Positions 18,016-28,590 of a DNA stretch of 64,000 nt are shown here, one piece after another. The stretch lies in contig JADJBC010000008.1 of assembly GCA_016703945.1 (NCBI GenBank), forward strand, positions 227,240-291,239, written 5' to 3'. Below the pieces are notes generated by a model that was not told the origin of the DNA, did no database searches, and saw nothing but the letters and a program-made list of their open reading frames with translations. This DNA comes from Candidatus Aalborgicola danicus (GTDB taxonomy: Bacteria > Pseudomonadota > Gammaproteobacteria > Burkholderiales > Burkholderiaceae_C). The number at the start of each line of letters is the position of its first letter. The stretch's first letter is position 1. A program made the translations under genes and the position numbers.

Positions 18016-19266
18016 TTAGGCAACCTGCGCAAACATCACACGGCTCAAAGCCTGCGTGATGTCGGCCAAGATGTCTTCAATATCTTCCAGCCCAATCGAC
18101 AAGCGCACCAAGCCTTCGCTGATGCCGCAGGCGGCGCGCTCTTCGGGCGTGTAGGTGGAATGGGTCATGCTGGCCGGGTGCTGGGCCAGGCTCTCGCAAT
18201 CGCCAAGGCTCACTGCGCGTGTCACCAGTTGCAGCGCGTCCATGAAGCGCATGCCGGCCTCCATACCGCCCTTCAATTCAAACGCGATCATGCCGCCAAA
18301 CTGGCGCATCTGGCGCTTGGCCAAATCGTGTTGTGCAAAGCTCTTGAGCCCGGGGAAATGCACGACGGCAGTGGCCGGGTGAGCCTCCAGCAATTCGGCT
18401 ACTGTCTGGGCACTTTGGCAGTGGCGGTCCATGCGCAGGGCCAGGGTCTTCAGGCCCCGCATCACCAGTTGCGCGTCGGGCGCCGACATCACGGCACCGG
18501 TCATATCCTTCAGGCCGACCAGGCGCACGTGTTTGGCCAGATCGGCATCGGCAAACACGGCGGCACCCGCGGTCAGATCACCGTGGCCGCCCAGGTACTT
18601 GGTCATGGAGTGCACGGACACATCGGCACCCAGCAACAGCGGTTGCTGCAGGTAGGGCGTGCAATAGGTGTTGTCGACGACCAGCTTGGCGCCGCCCTTA
18701 TGGGCAATTCCAGCCACGGCTGCAATGTCCACCAGGCGCATATTCGGGTTGGCCGGGGTTTCGCAGTAGACCACCTTGGTCTTGGGGCCCATGGCCTGTG
18801 CCACTTGCTCGGGGTCGGTCATGTCCACATGGCGCACCGTCACGCCAAAGCGGGTCAGGCCGTGGTTCATGAAGGCGAAGGTGCAGCCATACAGCGTGAT
18901 GTCGGCCAGCACCTCGTCGCCCTGCTCCAGTAGAGACCACAGTGTGGCGGTGATGGCGCCCATACCCGAGCCAAACACCACGGCACCTGCGCCCTGCTCC
19001 AGGCTGGTCAGGCGGGCTTCCAGCAAGGCCAGCGTCGGGTTGGCGATACGGGTGTAGAAGTAGCCTGGCTCAGTGCCGGCAAAACAACGCGCGCCATAGG
19101 CTACGTCGGGGAAGGCAAAGGTAGACGTGGCATAGGTGGGTGGAACCAGCGCGCCATGGTGGTCGGCCGGGTTGTAGCCCCAGTGGATGGCGCGGGTGCT
19201 GAAGCCTCCGGCCTTGGGTTTTGCAGCTGCGGGGATGGCATCCAGGGGCAGGTCTTTGAGGTTCAT
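18016..19266 (-). CDS. mdeA: L-methionine gamma-lyase
   Basis: A PLP enzyme of the Cys/Met metabolism family (416 residues) that cleaves methionine to methanethiol, ammonia and 2-oxobutyrate. The PLP lysine is in HSMTKYLGGHGD. The cysteine in DITLYGCTFAFMNHG corresponds to Cys116 of P. putida MGL, a residue specific to true methionine gamma-lyases rather than cystathionine enzymes. Other shared blocks include VVDNTYCTPYLQ, GLKDMTGAV and LAQHPASMTHS. AGGAG lies 9 bases before the ATG. It precedes mdeB by about 115 bp and diverges from an Lrp-type regulator, reproducing the mdeR-mdeA-mdeB locus of pseudomonads. Confidence 0.92.
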   Translation of the reverse strand: MNLKDLPLDAIPAAAKPKAGGFSTRAIHWGYNPADHHGALVPPTYATSTFAFPDVAYGARCFAGTEPGYFYTRIANPTLALLEARLTSLEQGAGAVVFGSGMGAITATLWSLLEQGDEVLADITLYGCTFAFMNHGLTRFGVTVRHVDMTDPEQVAQAMGPKTKVVYCETPANPNMRLVDIAAVAGIAHKGGAKLVVDNTYCTPYLQQPLLLGADVSVHSMTKYLGGHGDLTAGAAVFADADLAKHVRLVGLKDMTGAVMSAPDAQLVMRGLKTLALRMDRHCQSAQTVAELLEAHPATAVVHFPGLKSFAQHDLAKRQMRQFGGMIAFELKGGMEAGMRFMDALQLVTRAVSLGDCESLAQHPASMTHSTYTPEERAACGISEGLVRLSIGLEDIEDILADITQALSRVMFAQVA

Positions 19267-19403
19267 GGTCTTGTCTCCTGTTGGAATCGTGTAAAAGAAT
19301 TTTTATGCAGAGTGGGAGCAAATGTTTCGCCAATATCAGTCATCCATAGACATAATTTGGATCAATTTTTGTAAATTTCATTGATTAAAGGCAAAAACCA
19401 CCT

Positions 19404-19871
19404 ATGAAACCCTTTGACTCCACCGACCAGGCCATTTTGTTGGCCCTGCAGCGCGATGCGCGCCAGACCATGGCCGAGTTGGCCGAGCATGTTTCGTTGT
19501 CGCAATCGCCGTGCTGGCGGCGGGTGCGGCAGTTGGAGGACTCGGGTGTGATCGAGGGCTACCAGGCCCGGTTGAGCCGCAAGCACCTGGGTTATGGCGT
19601 CACCGGTTTTATCCACCTGCAGATGCAAAACCACACCGCCGAGATTGCCGCCGCCTTTGAGCGCGAGGTCGTCGCCCTGCCCCAGGTCGTGTCTTGCCAC
19701 AACCTGTCGGGCCATTACGACTACCTGATCGAGGCCATTGCCACCGACCTGGAGGCCTTCTCCGCGCTGGTGCGCAACAAGATCCGCTGCCTGCCGGGTG
19801 TGAAAGAAATCGCGACCAGCTTTTCGTTGAAGGAAGTGAAGGCGGCTGGGAGTCTGCCGGTTGGGGGCTAA
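19404..19871 (+). CDS. mdeR: Lrp/AsnC-family regulator of methionine degradation
   Basis: 155 residues. The N-terminal HTH begins FDSTDQAILLALQRDARQTM, with the recognition helix around LSQSPCWRRVRQLEDSG, followed by a RAM ligand-binding domain (GYGVTGFIHLQM...CHNLSGHYDYLIEA). Its divergent position with respect to mdeA, separated by 137 bp, matches MdeR, which activates mdeAB in response to methionine. The intergenic region is AT-rich, as expected for Lrp sites, but no clear palindrome is seen. Ligand and direction of control are inferred. Confidence 0.85.
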   Translation: MKPFDSTDQAILLALQRDARQTMAELAEHVSLSQSPCWRRVRQLEDSGVIEGYQARLSRKHLGYGVTGFIHLQMQNHTAEIAAAFEREVVALPQVVSCHNLSGHYDYLIEAIATDLEAFSALVRNKIRCLPGVKEIATSFSLKEVKAAGSLPVGG

Positions 19872-19918
19872 CCCAAAAAGCCGAAAATGGAAACGACGGG
19901 TATGCAATTCGCCTTTGG

Positions 19919-22900
19919 CTACTGGGCTCCCGGCTGCTGCACCTGGCTCGTCAGCGCGTACACCATGTCACCCACAAACCGCTTGAACGAATCGTTCTCT
20001 ACAAATTGTTTATAAATCTGCGTGTCGTCTTTCAGCAAAATCTGCATTGCCATGCCCAGCGCCTGGTCATGCGCCATGCGGGCGGTGTGGGGCGTGTTCT
20101 GTTTGGCGTTTTGGTAGGCAGCGTTGGCTTGCACTCGAGGTGCAACTTCTTCCCTGATTTTTTTCACCACCCGGTCGGAATCGGTGAACAGCGTGCCAAA
20201 GCTGTCGTTGAAGGCTTTCAGAATGCTGCTGAGGCGGTCGAGTTCGGGTTGCTGTTTGAAACCACCGCCCTCTCCCGCGTCTGGTTCAAGGGCTGCATCG
20301 GTGTCGGTCAGCGCAATTTTCAGGGCCGCTTGCTTGTCCACCCGGTAGCTGTCCATGTCAATGGCATCAATGATGCCTTTGGCCAGGTCTTCCTCTTTAG
20401 GCGCGGGCAGCTTGGCCACCAGCAGGTTCAGCAGGATGGACAGCTTCTCCCAGCCCGCATTGGTGTCTGGCGTGATGGAGGCCAAGAAGTCGTAGGTACG
20501 ACAAAACGCTTTGGCCTTGCCTTTGAAGTCCACCTGCTGGTCTTCGTCCAGTGTGCCCTTGTAGGCCACCACGCAGGCGTCCAGAATCGGGTCCAGCTTG
20601 TCGCGCTCGTCTCCCGCCAAGAACAGCGCCACAAATTGTTCGACCTGTTCGGGGGTGTAAACCTGTGCCGCGTCCAGCGCCTCTTTTCTGGTCGTTGAGC
20701 TTGTTGGGGTCAGTCTCTTCGCTCAGCAGCGTGGTGCGGTAGTAATCCTGAAACGACAGCTTGATCCCCTCGCAGTCGTTCTGAAAGTCCAGCACAAAGC
20801 AATCCCGCTTTTTGGGGTGCGCGCGGTTCAGGCGCGACAGCGTTTGCACCGCCTTGATGCCGGACAGCGCCTTGTCCACATACATGGTGTGCAGCAGCGG
20901 CTCGTCGTAGCCGGTCTGGAACTTGTCGGCGCAGATCAAAAAGCGGTACGGGTCGTCCTGAATCTTGTCGGCGATGTCGCGGCTGGCAAAGCCGTTCAGG
21001 GACGACTCGCTGACTTTGACCCCTTGGTACTCCGGCTCGCCCGAGAACGCCACGATGGCCTCGTACGGGCTCTTGCGCTCCACCAGATAGGCTTGGATTG
21101 CCTTGAAGTATTGAATCGCCCGCTCAATGCCGCTGCACACCACCATGGCCCGGGCCTGTCCGCCAATCTTGCCCGCAGCCAGCACGTTTTCATGGAAATG
21201 GTCAACCATGATTTCGGCCTTGAGCCGGATCGCGTGGTCGTGGCTTTCCACATAGCGGCGCAGCTTCTTCTTGGCCTTTTTCTTGTCAAAAAGCGGGTCG
21301 TCTTCGATCTTCTTGACCAGGCCAAAGTAGCTCAGCACCGGCGTGTAGTTCTTGAGCACATCCAGAATGAAATGCTCTTCCACTGCCTGCTTCATGGTGT
21401 AGCTGTGAAACGGCTTGTGCTTGACCTTGCCTTCGGCATCGGGCGGCAGCGCATCGCCAAACATCTCCAGCGTCTTGTTCTTGGGCGTGGCGGTGAAGGC
21501 GAAGTAGCTGGCGTTGGTCATCAACTTGCGGGCGGCCATGCGCTGCTCAATGGCGTTATTCACCACGTCTTCCGCGTCCACCTCGTCACCGTCGTCCTGC
21601 CCTCGCGGTCGCGCCCAGCGTGGCACTCATGGAAGCCGCTGTCTTGCCGCTCTGGCTGGAATGCGCCTCGTCAATGATGATGGCGAACTTGCGGCCCCGG
21701 TGCTCGTCGCCAATCACCTTCAGCACAAACGGAAACGTCTGAATCGTGCTGATGATGATCTTCTTGCCATCGGCAATGAACTGCCGCAGTTGCTCAGTCT
21801 TGGATGTGGCATCGCCCGTCACCGCGCCCACGGTGGCGCCCACCTGCATGAACTGTTTGATGGTCTTTTGAATCTGGTCGTCCAGAATGCGCCGGTCGGT
21901 CACCACAATCACCGAATCAAACGCGTCCTTGCCTTCAAACTTCACGCCAATCAACTGGTGCGCCAGCCAGGCAATGGAGTTGGACTTGCCGCTGCCCGCC
22001 GAGTGCTGAATCAAATACCGCTTGCCCACCCCATGCTGGCGCACATCGGCCAGCGCGAGGCGCACCACACCCAACTGGTGGTAGCGCGGGAACACCTGGC
22101 TGCGCTTGGTTTTGCCGGTCTTGGGGTTTTTGATCTCCACAATCTGCGCGTAGTTTTCCAGAATGTCGGTCAAGCCTGCCGGGGTCAGCAGTTCGCGCCA
22201 CAGGTAGTCGGTCTTCAGGCCCATCGGGTTGGGCGGGTTGCCCGCGCCATCGTTGTGGCCCTTGTTCAGCGGCAAAAACCACGACGCCTTGCCCGCCAAC
22301 TGGGTGCACATGCGCACCTCGCTGTCGTCCACCGCGAAGTGCACCACGCAGCGGCCAAACTCAAACAGCTTTTCACGCGGGTCGCGGTCGCGCTTGTACT
22401 GCTCCACCGCGTCCTCCACCGTCTGCTTGGTCAGGCTGTTCTTCAGCTCGAACGTGGCAATGGGCAGGCCGTTGATGAACAAGCCCAGATCCAGCGCCCG
22501 GCGGGCCGCGTCCAGGCTGTAGGCAAACTGGCGGGTAATGACGAATCGGTTTTGCGCGTGCAGGGCCTGCGCCTTGGCATTGCCCTCCGACGGCGTGCCG
22601 TAAAACAAATCGAAGTGCCCGGCCGGGTGGTGATCAATGCCTTTGCGCAGCACGTCCACCACGCCGCGCTTGCCAATCTCGCTGGACAGGCGGGTCAAGA
22701 ACCTGATGCGGTTGATGTCCTTGGCGTCATGGGCATCCTGCATGGCCAGCTTCTTGAACGCCTCGGGCTGGGTAGCGCGCAAAAAGGCAAACAACTGGTG
22801 CACATCCAGCGCATGGGCGCGGTCATAGTCTTTGGGGCTGCCCGCCAGATAGCCGGTGCCGCCCAGCGGGGCGGGCGCCAGCGCGACATGGCTGCCGGCG

Positions 22901-22977
22901 GGCTCCAGACCGTCGGTGCCGGTCATGTGCCGCACGATCAGGGATTCAAGCCCTTTTTCCGAGGTGTCGGTGGCCAT
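19919..22977 (-). pseudogene. hsdR: type I restriction endonuclease subunit R, two frameshifts
   Basis: The motor and nuclease subunit of a type I restriction system, about 1,000 residues when frames are joined. The N-terminal nuclease-like region contains ATFELKNSLTKQTVEDA, then Walker A QHSAGSGKSNSIAWLA, motif II IIIDEAHSSQSG, motif III FTATPKNKTLEM and motif VI around TLSRLNRAH. One indel at about 21600-21615 breaks ATLGATARAGQDDGDE. Another at about 20690 lies in an A4 run, where three A would restore KEALDAAQVYTPEQ. As read, the protein would stop just after the DEAH box and could not translocate or cut. Last gene of the locus M-S-(nuclease)-R. Confidence 0.88.
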
Positions 22978-23775
22978 CTCTCCTGAGGGGGGGCCAAGGG
23001 GGTGATAGTGCGTGACCGGTTCAGAGGCACCAGGCTGCCGGTTGTCAGGACCAGGCACCTGCGCCGTCTCCCACGGGTCCACGCCGAACAGTGGGGCGCT
23101 GTGCGCTTTCACCTGCTGCTGCCAGTCCGCGTGGCTGGAAAAAGGTGCGCTCTTGTCCCGCATCTCATCGGCGTTCAGAAACCCGAGGTACACCAGCACC
23201 ACCGGCATGCCCAGTTCCGTCAGCTTCCAGGCCCAGGCAAAACGGTTGGCCATCTGGTAGTGCGTGTCGCGGGAAAGGTGGCAGGGCGCCCCGGTCGCCA
23301 GCGCCAAGCCTGCGGCCGCCTCGGCAATGGCCGCGCCGATGGTTCCGTGGCTCGCTATGCGGTCTTCGGATGCATCCGCTTCCAGCACGCGGCCGGATTT
23401 TTCCTTGCGCAACTCCTGCGCGTGCGCCTTGGCCTCGACCAGCAGCAGCCCCGGCACGCCGCCCACCGTGCAGGTGCTGGCAATGTCAAAGTTGGGTGTT
23501 CTGGCCGTTTGGCGGTCGGCCGGCAGCCACCAGGCGCCCAGCTTCGCCCGCAGGTCCGCGTTCAGCAAGCGTGGCGCCTTGTTCAACTCGGCCTCCTGCA
23601 CCTGCTCAAAGCCGACCGGCATCCAGGCGTCGCCCGCAGACACCGTGGCAAACGGGGCCGCCAAGGCCGTCAGTGCCGCCGCCACCTCGTCCACCGTGCC
23701 GTGGGTCAACAGGTGGCAGCGGGGCTTGCTGCCCCGGCGCTCCTTGGGATTGAGTTGTTCGATCAGTGGATTCAT
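22978..23775 (-). CDS. PD-(D/E)XK-like accessory protein, in frame with hsdR
   Basis: The open frame of hsdR begins 266 codons before the usual HsdR start (MATDTSEKGLES, 22977). This extra part contains TPNFDIAST...GLLLVEAKAH, the spacing and residues (D...E-x-K) of a PD-(D/E)XK nuclease core. Similar ~260-residue proteins of unknown role are found next to hsdS in other loci. Its ATG overlaps the hsdS stop (ATGA). The Pro/Gly-rich joint before 22977 and a GGAG just 2 bases before that ATG leave open whether this is a true fusion or two genes whose separating stop was lost by an indel. Confidence 0.5.
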
Positions 23776-25171
23776 GCGGCAGTTTCCTCGTCGTCCGATT
23801 CGGATTCATCCAGGGCATCGAGGTCGTCGTCTGCGTCAAGCGCGTCGGGTTCGATGGCGGATGGCAGCTCGTCCTGCGGCAAAGCGGCGGCCGCCGCGCG
23901 CACATCGAGCTTGCCGGTCACCACGTCGGCGACCAGGCGGGTGCGGTACTCGCGCAGCAGGTCGATTTCGCGGTGGAGGCGGGAGATGGGGTGTCAATCA
24001 CACTCGTTTCCAACTCTACGTGCTTGACGATTGCTTCCTGTTCTTGCTTGTCCGGCATGGCAAGAAAATAGTTCTTGATCGTTGATATGTTTACATGGGG
24101 CGCCGTTGAACCCATCACATCCTGCAACGCTTGGCCATAAGTCGGCTTGCTATTCAAAAGCCACATCAAGAAATACGGACAAAACCCTGCCGCAACTCTG
24201 AAGACCATCATGCGCTGCGATATGCAGAGCCGCACGCCATCGGGTACCACTGCGGCGATCCAAACTCCCTCTCGGAATAACAAATCATCGCCGTCCGGGT
24301 CCATCTTGCTGTCCAAAGCGCGGAGTCGGCAGCAGAATCCTGCTGCCTTGGTGAGGTGAACGATGCCCGGGAATGGCCGTTCCGAATAACTGAATGGGCG
24401 CCAGACGGCGCTGTGTCGCGTGATGCAGTCAGGGACACTTCCGCGAACTTGATCGCCGCACCTCCCAATGCGCCGGAATATCCCCCAGCCACGCAATGCC
24501 GGAGGGTTTGAGGGGGACGGCGGGGTCCAGGCCACGGGTGACGGCGCGGTGGATGATGGCCTGCTTTTGCTCGGTGAGCAGCGCAATCACCCGCCGCTTG
24601 GCCCGAATGGTGCGCTCCAGCCGGGCGTTGGCCCAGTCCAGAAACCGCACGATGGCGGCTTGCTCTTCGGGTGGGGGCTGCAAGCCCTGGATACGAAACA
24701 GGTCGTCCGAATAAAGCCGTAGCCGGCTTTCCACCACGCCTGTGGACATGGCTTTGATTCGCGCCTTGTAAGACGGTGAGCGCAGCAGGTGATGGAAATA
24801 CCAGGGCTGGGCATCTGGCTTGAACCTGTACACGCAATACGCCGGACTTGCGATGCCGGGTAACGGGAACGCCCATGCTGCCATTCCACGCCAGCATGAT
24901 GTTGATAACGAGTTCGTCCGGTTCCACGCGCTTGTAGCCGACCAGCGAGGCGGCGCGGGTGTCTTGTTCTTCCTGACCGTCCGCGCGCAAACGCTGTGTC
25001 ACGCCGGTAAATTGGGAGACGCGCAGTAGTTGTTCATTGCCGGTGGTCGAACGCAAGTCGTTTTCCTGCACCACGTACTTCATGCGCCTGACGGTCCAAT
25101 GCGCCGGCAACTTCCCCAGCCACGCCAGCTGCCGTCCGGTACGCCGCATAGGGCTTGAGGTCCGCAATCAT
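23772..25171 (-). pseudogene. hsdS: type I restriction specificity subunit S, multiply frameshifted
   Basis: The DNA-recognition subunit. Both halves can be read: each begins with the conserved W-L-G-x-x-P-A-H-W-x-V-R-R block (about 25110 and 24480) ahead of a target recognition domain and a helical spacer (EEQAAIVRFLDWANARLERT; EQEAIVKHVELETS). The coding passes through at least four frame changes, near 25120, 24870, 24450 and 23990, the last in a C4 run. The end EEDDESES-like acidic tail reads LDADDDLDALDESE and stops at 23772, overlapping the next start. No intact specificity protein can be made, so both restriction and modification should be off. Confidence 0.82.
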
Positions 25172-25197
25172 GCGCGCCGCCCCCATGCCAAATCACT

Positions 25198-25250
25198 ACA
25201 CTTTTGATAGCTACTTGCGCATATTCCACGTGGGCAAAAGGCCAATTTCA
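25198..25250 (+). repeat. dispersed repeat at the end of hsdM
   Basis: Begins TTTTGATAGCTACTTGCGC and continues ATATTCCACGTGGGC and AAGGCCAATTT, like the two copies near 41.05 and 41.37 kb. It lies between hsdS and hsdM and overlaps the hsdM stop codon. Confidence 0.6.
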
Positions 25251-27594
25251 CTTGGAATTTCCCTTCAACAGGCCGTCCAGCAGCCCACTGGCCTCTTCCT
25301 CTATTGCCAGAATGTCGGCGCGGATTTCGTCCAGCGTGCGCAGCGGCTGGGGTTTGTAGAAGTGGCGGGTGAAGCTGACCTCGTAGCCAATCTTGGTGGC
25401 GTCCGCCTTGACCCAGGCGTCGGGCGTGTAGGGCAGCACTTCGCGCTGGATGAAGGCGGCGATGCCGCCGGCTTCCAGCAGCGGCACCTGTTCGGTGTCG
25501 CGCAGGTCGGGGTCGGGCTCGTACTCTTGCACCACGGGTTTGCCGTCCACTTGGGCCGCGTACAGGCCGTGCAGCGGGTCGGCCTGGATGGTGGTTTTGG
25601 CGGTCTTACCGGGTTTGTGGGTTTTGGCGACGACGGGCGGGGCGGTCTCTTCGCGCCAGCTCACGGCCTTGAGGATGACTTTGAGGTCGGGGGCGGAGAG
25701 TTTGGTGTCGCTGCTTTTGAGCCAGGCCGCCACTTGCGTCGCGGAAGATGTTGTGGTCTTCAAAGAGCTGGCCGCCCAGTGCGTCGCGCAGTTGGGTGGC
25801 AATGTCAAACAGCTTGCCGTCGCGCTCCCAGGTTTTGGGGTCCAGTAGCTTGCGCTTCTTTTTCTCGGGCAGGCCCTTTTTGGCGGGCTTTGCCTCACCA
25901 TCGTCGCCCTCTTCGTCGGTGCTGTCCGCTTCGTCCTCGGTATCGTCGGTGCCCCACTCCTCCACGCGCTTGAACAGGGCTTGTTCGATGCTGGCAAAGC
26001 GGGTGAACAAGGCGTCTTCAAATTCGTCGAACAGCGCGCGGCGGATGTCTTCGTCGCCGCTGGCAAAGCGCAGCCCCTCAATGCGCGGCACCGACAACTG
26101 GCTGTGCAGGCGCAGCGGGCGCTCTACGGTCACCTTCCAGTAGCCAAAGGCGGCGTTGGGGAAGAGTTTGGATTCGGGCGTTTCCTTGAAGTCGAAAAAG
26201 GTCTGGGTGATGCGGGCGATGTCCTCGGGGCTGAGTTCGCAGTTTTTCTTGCCCAGGTTCTTGCGCAGCGGCTTGAACCACTGGCTGGCGTCGATCAGTT
26301 GCACCTGGCCTTGGCGGTGCGCGGGCTTGCGGTTGGACAGCACCCAGATGTAGGTGGCGATGCCGGTGTTGTAAAACAGGTTGAGGGGCAGGGCGACGAT
26401 GGCCTCCAGCCAGTCGTTCTCGATGATCCAGCGGCGGATGTTGCTCTCGCCCTGGCCCGCGTCGCCGGTGAACAGCGAGCTGCCGTTGTGAACCTCGGCA
26501 ATGCGGCTGCCCAGGGGCGACTTGTGGTTCATCTTGGCGGCCATGTTGACCAGGAAGAGCATTTGCCCGTCGCTGGAGCGGGTGACCAGCGACAGCTCTT
26601 CGCCCTGGTGCATGACCTTGAAGCGCGGGTCGCGCATGCCGTCTTTGCCGCCCAGGGCTTCGAGGTCTTTCTTCCAGCTCTTGCCATACGGCGGGTTGGC
26701 CAGCATGAAGTCGAACTCTTGCGCCGGGAAGGCGTCGTTGGACAGGGTGGACCACTCGGCGCCGCCCACAATGTTGTCGGCGTTTTCGCCCTCGCCCTTG
26801 AGCAGCATGTCGGCTTTGCAGATGGCGTAGGTTTCGGGGTTGATCTCCTGGCCGTACAGGCGGCAGTCAATCTGCAGGCCCGCCTTTTTGCCAATGTCGG
26901 TCAGGGTTTCTTCGGCCACGGTGAGCATGCCGCCGGTGCCGCAGGCATCGTCAAACAGCAGGTAGGTGCCGGACTTGAGCTGTTTCTCAATGGGCAGAAA
27001 CACCAGGTTGGCCATCAGGCGCACGGCGTCGCGCGGGGTCCAGTGTTCGCCGGCTTCTTCGTTGTTTTCTTCGTTGAACTTGCGCACCAGCTCTTCAAAC
27101 ACGGTGCCCATGGCGTGGTTGTCGATGCCGGCGGGGGTGAGGTCGATGTCGGGGTCGAGAAACTTGTTGATCAGCGTGCCCAGCGCGTCGGCCTTGGACA
27201 GGGTGGAGAGCTGGTTGCGGAACTTGAAGTTCTCCAGAATGTCCAGCACGTTGGGGGAGAAGCCGTTGAGGTAGTCCTCAAAGTCGGCCAGCAGTTGCTG
27301 GTGGCTGCCGCGCGATTTGAGGTCGCGCAGGGTGAATTTGGAGGTGTTGTAAAACGCCTGGCCAGCGGTGTTGCACAGCACGGCCTTTTGTTCGGTGATG
27401 CCTGCCTCGTCCAGCATCTTTTTGGTGTCCAGCACGGCCTGCTTGGTGGGCTCCAGCACGGCATCCATGCGGCGAATCACGCACATGGGCAGGATCACAT
27501 CGGGGTATTTGCCGCGCTTGAACAGGTCGCGCAGCACGTCGTCGGCAATGCCCCAGATGAAGGAGACGATCTTGTTGCTGGTTGTGGGGTCCAC
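25248..27594 (-). pseudogene. hsdM: type I DNA methyltransferase subunit M, one frameshift
   Basis: An adenine-N6 methyltransferase of about 780 residues. The N-terminal HsdM helical domain starts GTG at 27594; the SAM motif DDACGTGGMLT and catalytic motif LANPPYGKSW are intact. The frame changes at about 25745-25755, where HNIFRD should continue QVAAWLKSSDTKL but one extra base diverts it. The C-terminal 165 residues, which contact HsdS, are thus lost in the raw reading. An Asp/Glu-rich insert (DDTEDEADSTDEEGDD) sits before the C-terminal region. The gene heads the locus and diverges from trmB. Confidence 0.88.
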
Positions 27595-27762
27595 TGAATA
27601 CTCAATCTATCAAGGTGTTTTGGTTGTGCTGACCAGCCCGCCGCATGGACGCGGCATGGGGTGAGAGGATACCCTGCGGCACCTGGCGCCTCGGGCCGCA
27701 GCGCCTACTTACAATGCAGGCCATGCCGCCAACCCTGCATTGGCCCCCCCGAAAGACGACGA

Positions 27763-28566
27763 ATGAGCACCCAACTCCCCCCGACCGAGGCCCCCACCGA
27801 ATCCCCCACGCCAGCCGACGCCGAGGGCCAAACGCCCGCCAAGCCCTTCATGCGCACCATCAAGAGTTTTGTGAAGCGCGCGGGGCGCACCACGACCGGC
27901 CAGGCCAAGGCGTTTGAGGAACTGGGGCCAAAGTTTCTGCTGCCCTACCAGCAAGTTGCTATCAATTTCGAAGCTGCTTACGCAGGCTCCACGGGGGCTA
28001 GCGGCTCAAAAAGCTTAAGAAATTCGCCCATCGTGCTGGAAATCGGCTTTGGCATGGGTGAGGCCACGGCCCACATCGCCGGTGTGTTGCCGGACACCCG
28101 CTTCCTGTGCTGCGAGGTGCACGAGCCCGGCGTCGGCGCGTTGCTCAAGCGCATCGGCGAGCAGAACATCAACAACATCCGCATCTGCGCCCACGACGCT
28201 GTGGAAGTCATCGACCACATGCTGCCACTGGAAAGCCTGGACGGTGTGCACATTTTCTTCCCAGACCCCTGGCACAAGACCAAACACAACAAGCGCCGCC
28301 TGATCCAGTCACCGCTGGTGGCCAAGCTGGCGCGCCGGCTCAAAGTGGGTGGCTACCTACACTGCGCCACCGACTGGCAACCCTATGCCGAGCAGATCCT
28401 GGAGGTGCTGAGCGCCGAGCCGTTGCTGAAGAACCGAGCGCTTGCAACCAACCCGGAGCTGAACGGCTACGCCCCCAAACCCCACTATCGCCCGCTGACC
28501 AAGTTCGAGAACCGCGGCATCAAGCTCGGGCACGGAGTATGGGACTTAGTGTTTGAACGGGTGTAG
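27763..28566 (+). CDS. trmB: tRNA (guanine-N7-)-methyltransferase
   Basis: Methylates G46 in tRNA variable loops. The protein of 267 residues has an N-terminal Pro/Thr-rich extension, RTIKSFVKRAGRTT, the SAM-binding motif LEIGFGMGEATAHIA, and the catalytic FFPDPWHKTKHNKRRL. Start 27763 is supported by family similarity. Between residues 66 and 80 a 43-bp dispersed repeat (27958-28000) encodes VAINFEAAYAGSTGAS, an insert compared with other TrmB proteins, without breaking the frame. It lies 24 bp before a pseudouridine synthase gene, so two RNA-modification genes may be cotranscribed. Confidence 0.92.
   Translation: MSTQLPPTEAPTESPTPADAEGQTPAKPFMRTIKSFVKRAGRTTTGQAKAFEELGPKFLLPYQQVAINFEAAYAGSTGASGSKSLRNSPIVLEIGFGMGEATAHIAGVLPDTRFLCCEVHEPGVGALLKRIGEQNINNIRICAHDAVEVIDHMLPLESLDGVHIFFPDPWHKTKHNKRRLIQSPLVAKLARRLKVGGYLHCATDWQPYAEQILEVLSAEPLLKNRALATNPELNGYAPKPHYRPLTKFENRGIKLGHGVWDLVFERV
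27958..28000 (+). repeat. dispersed 43-bp repeat inside trmB
   Basis: Begins GCTATCAATTTCGAAGC and ends ACGGGGGCTA. It is the same length and has the same ends as the copies at 15659-15701, 29521-29563 and 49975-50017. It falls just before the SAM-binding motif in a loop region. Confidence 0.7.
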
Positions 28567-28590
28567 AGCCTTTTAGCCCTCAGGCTGACC

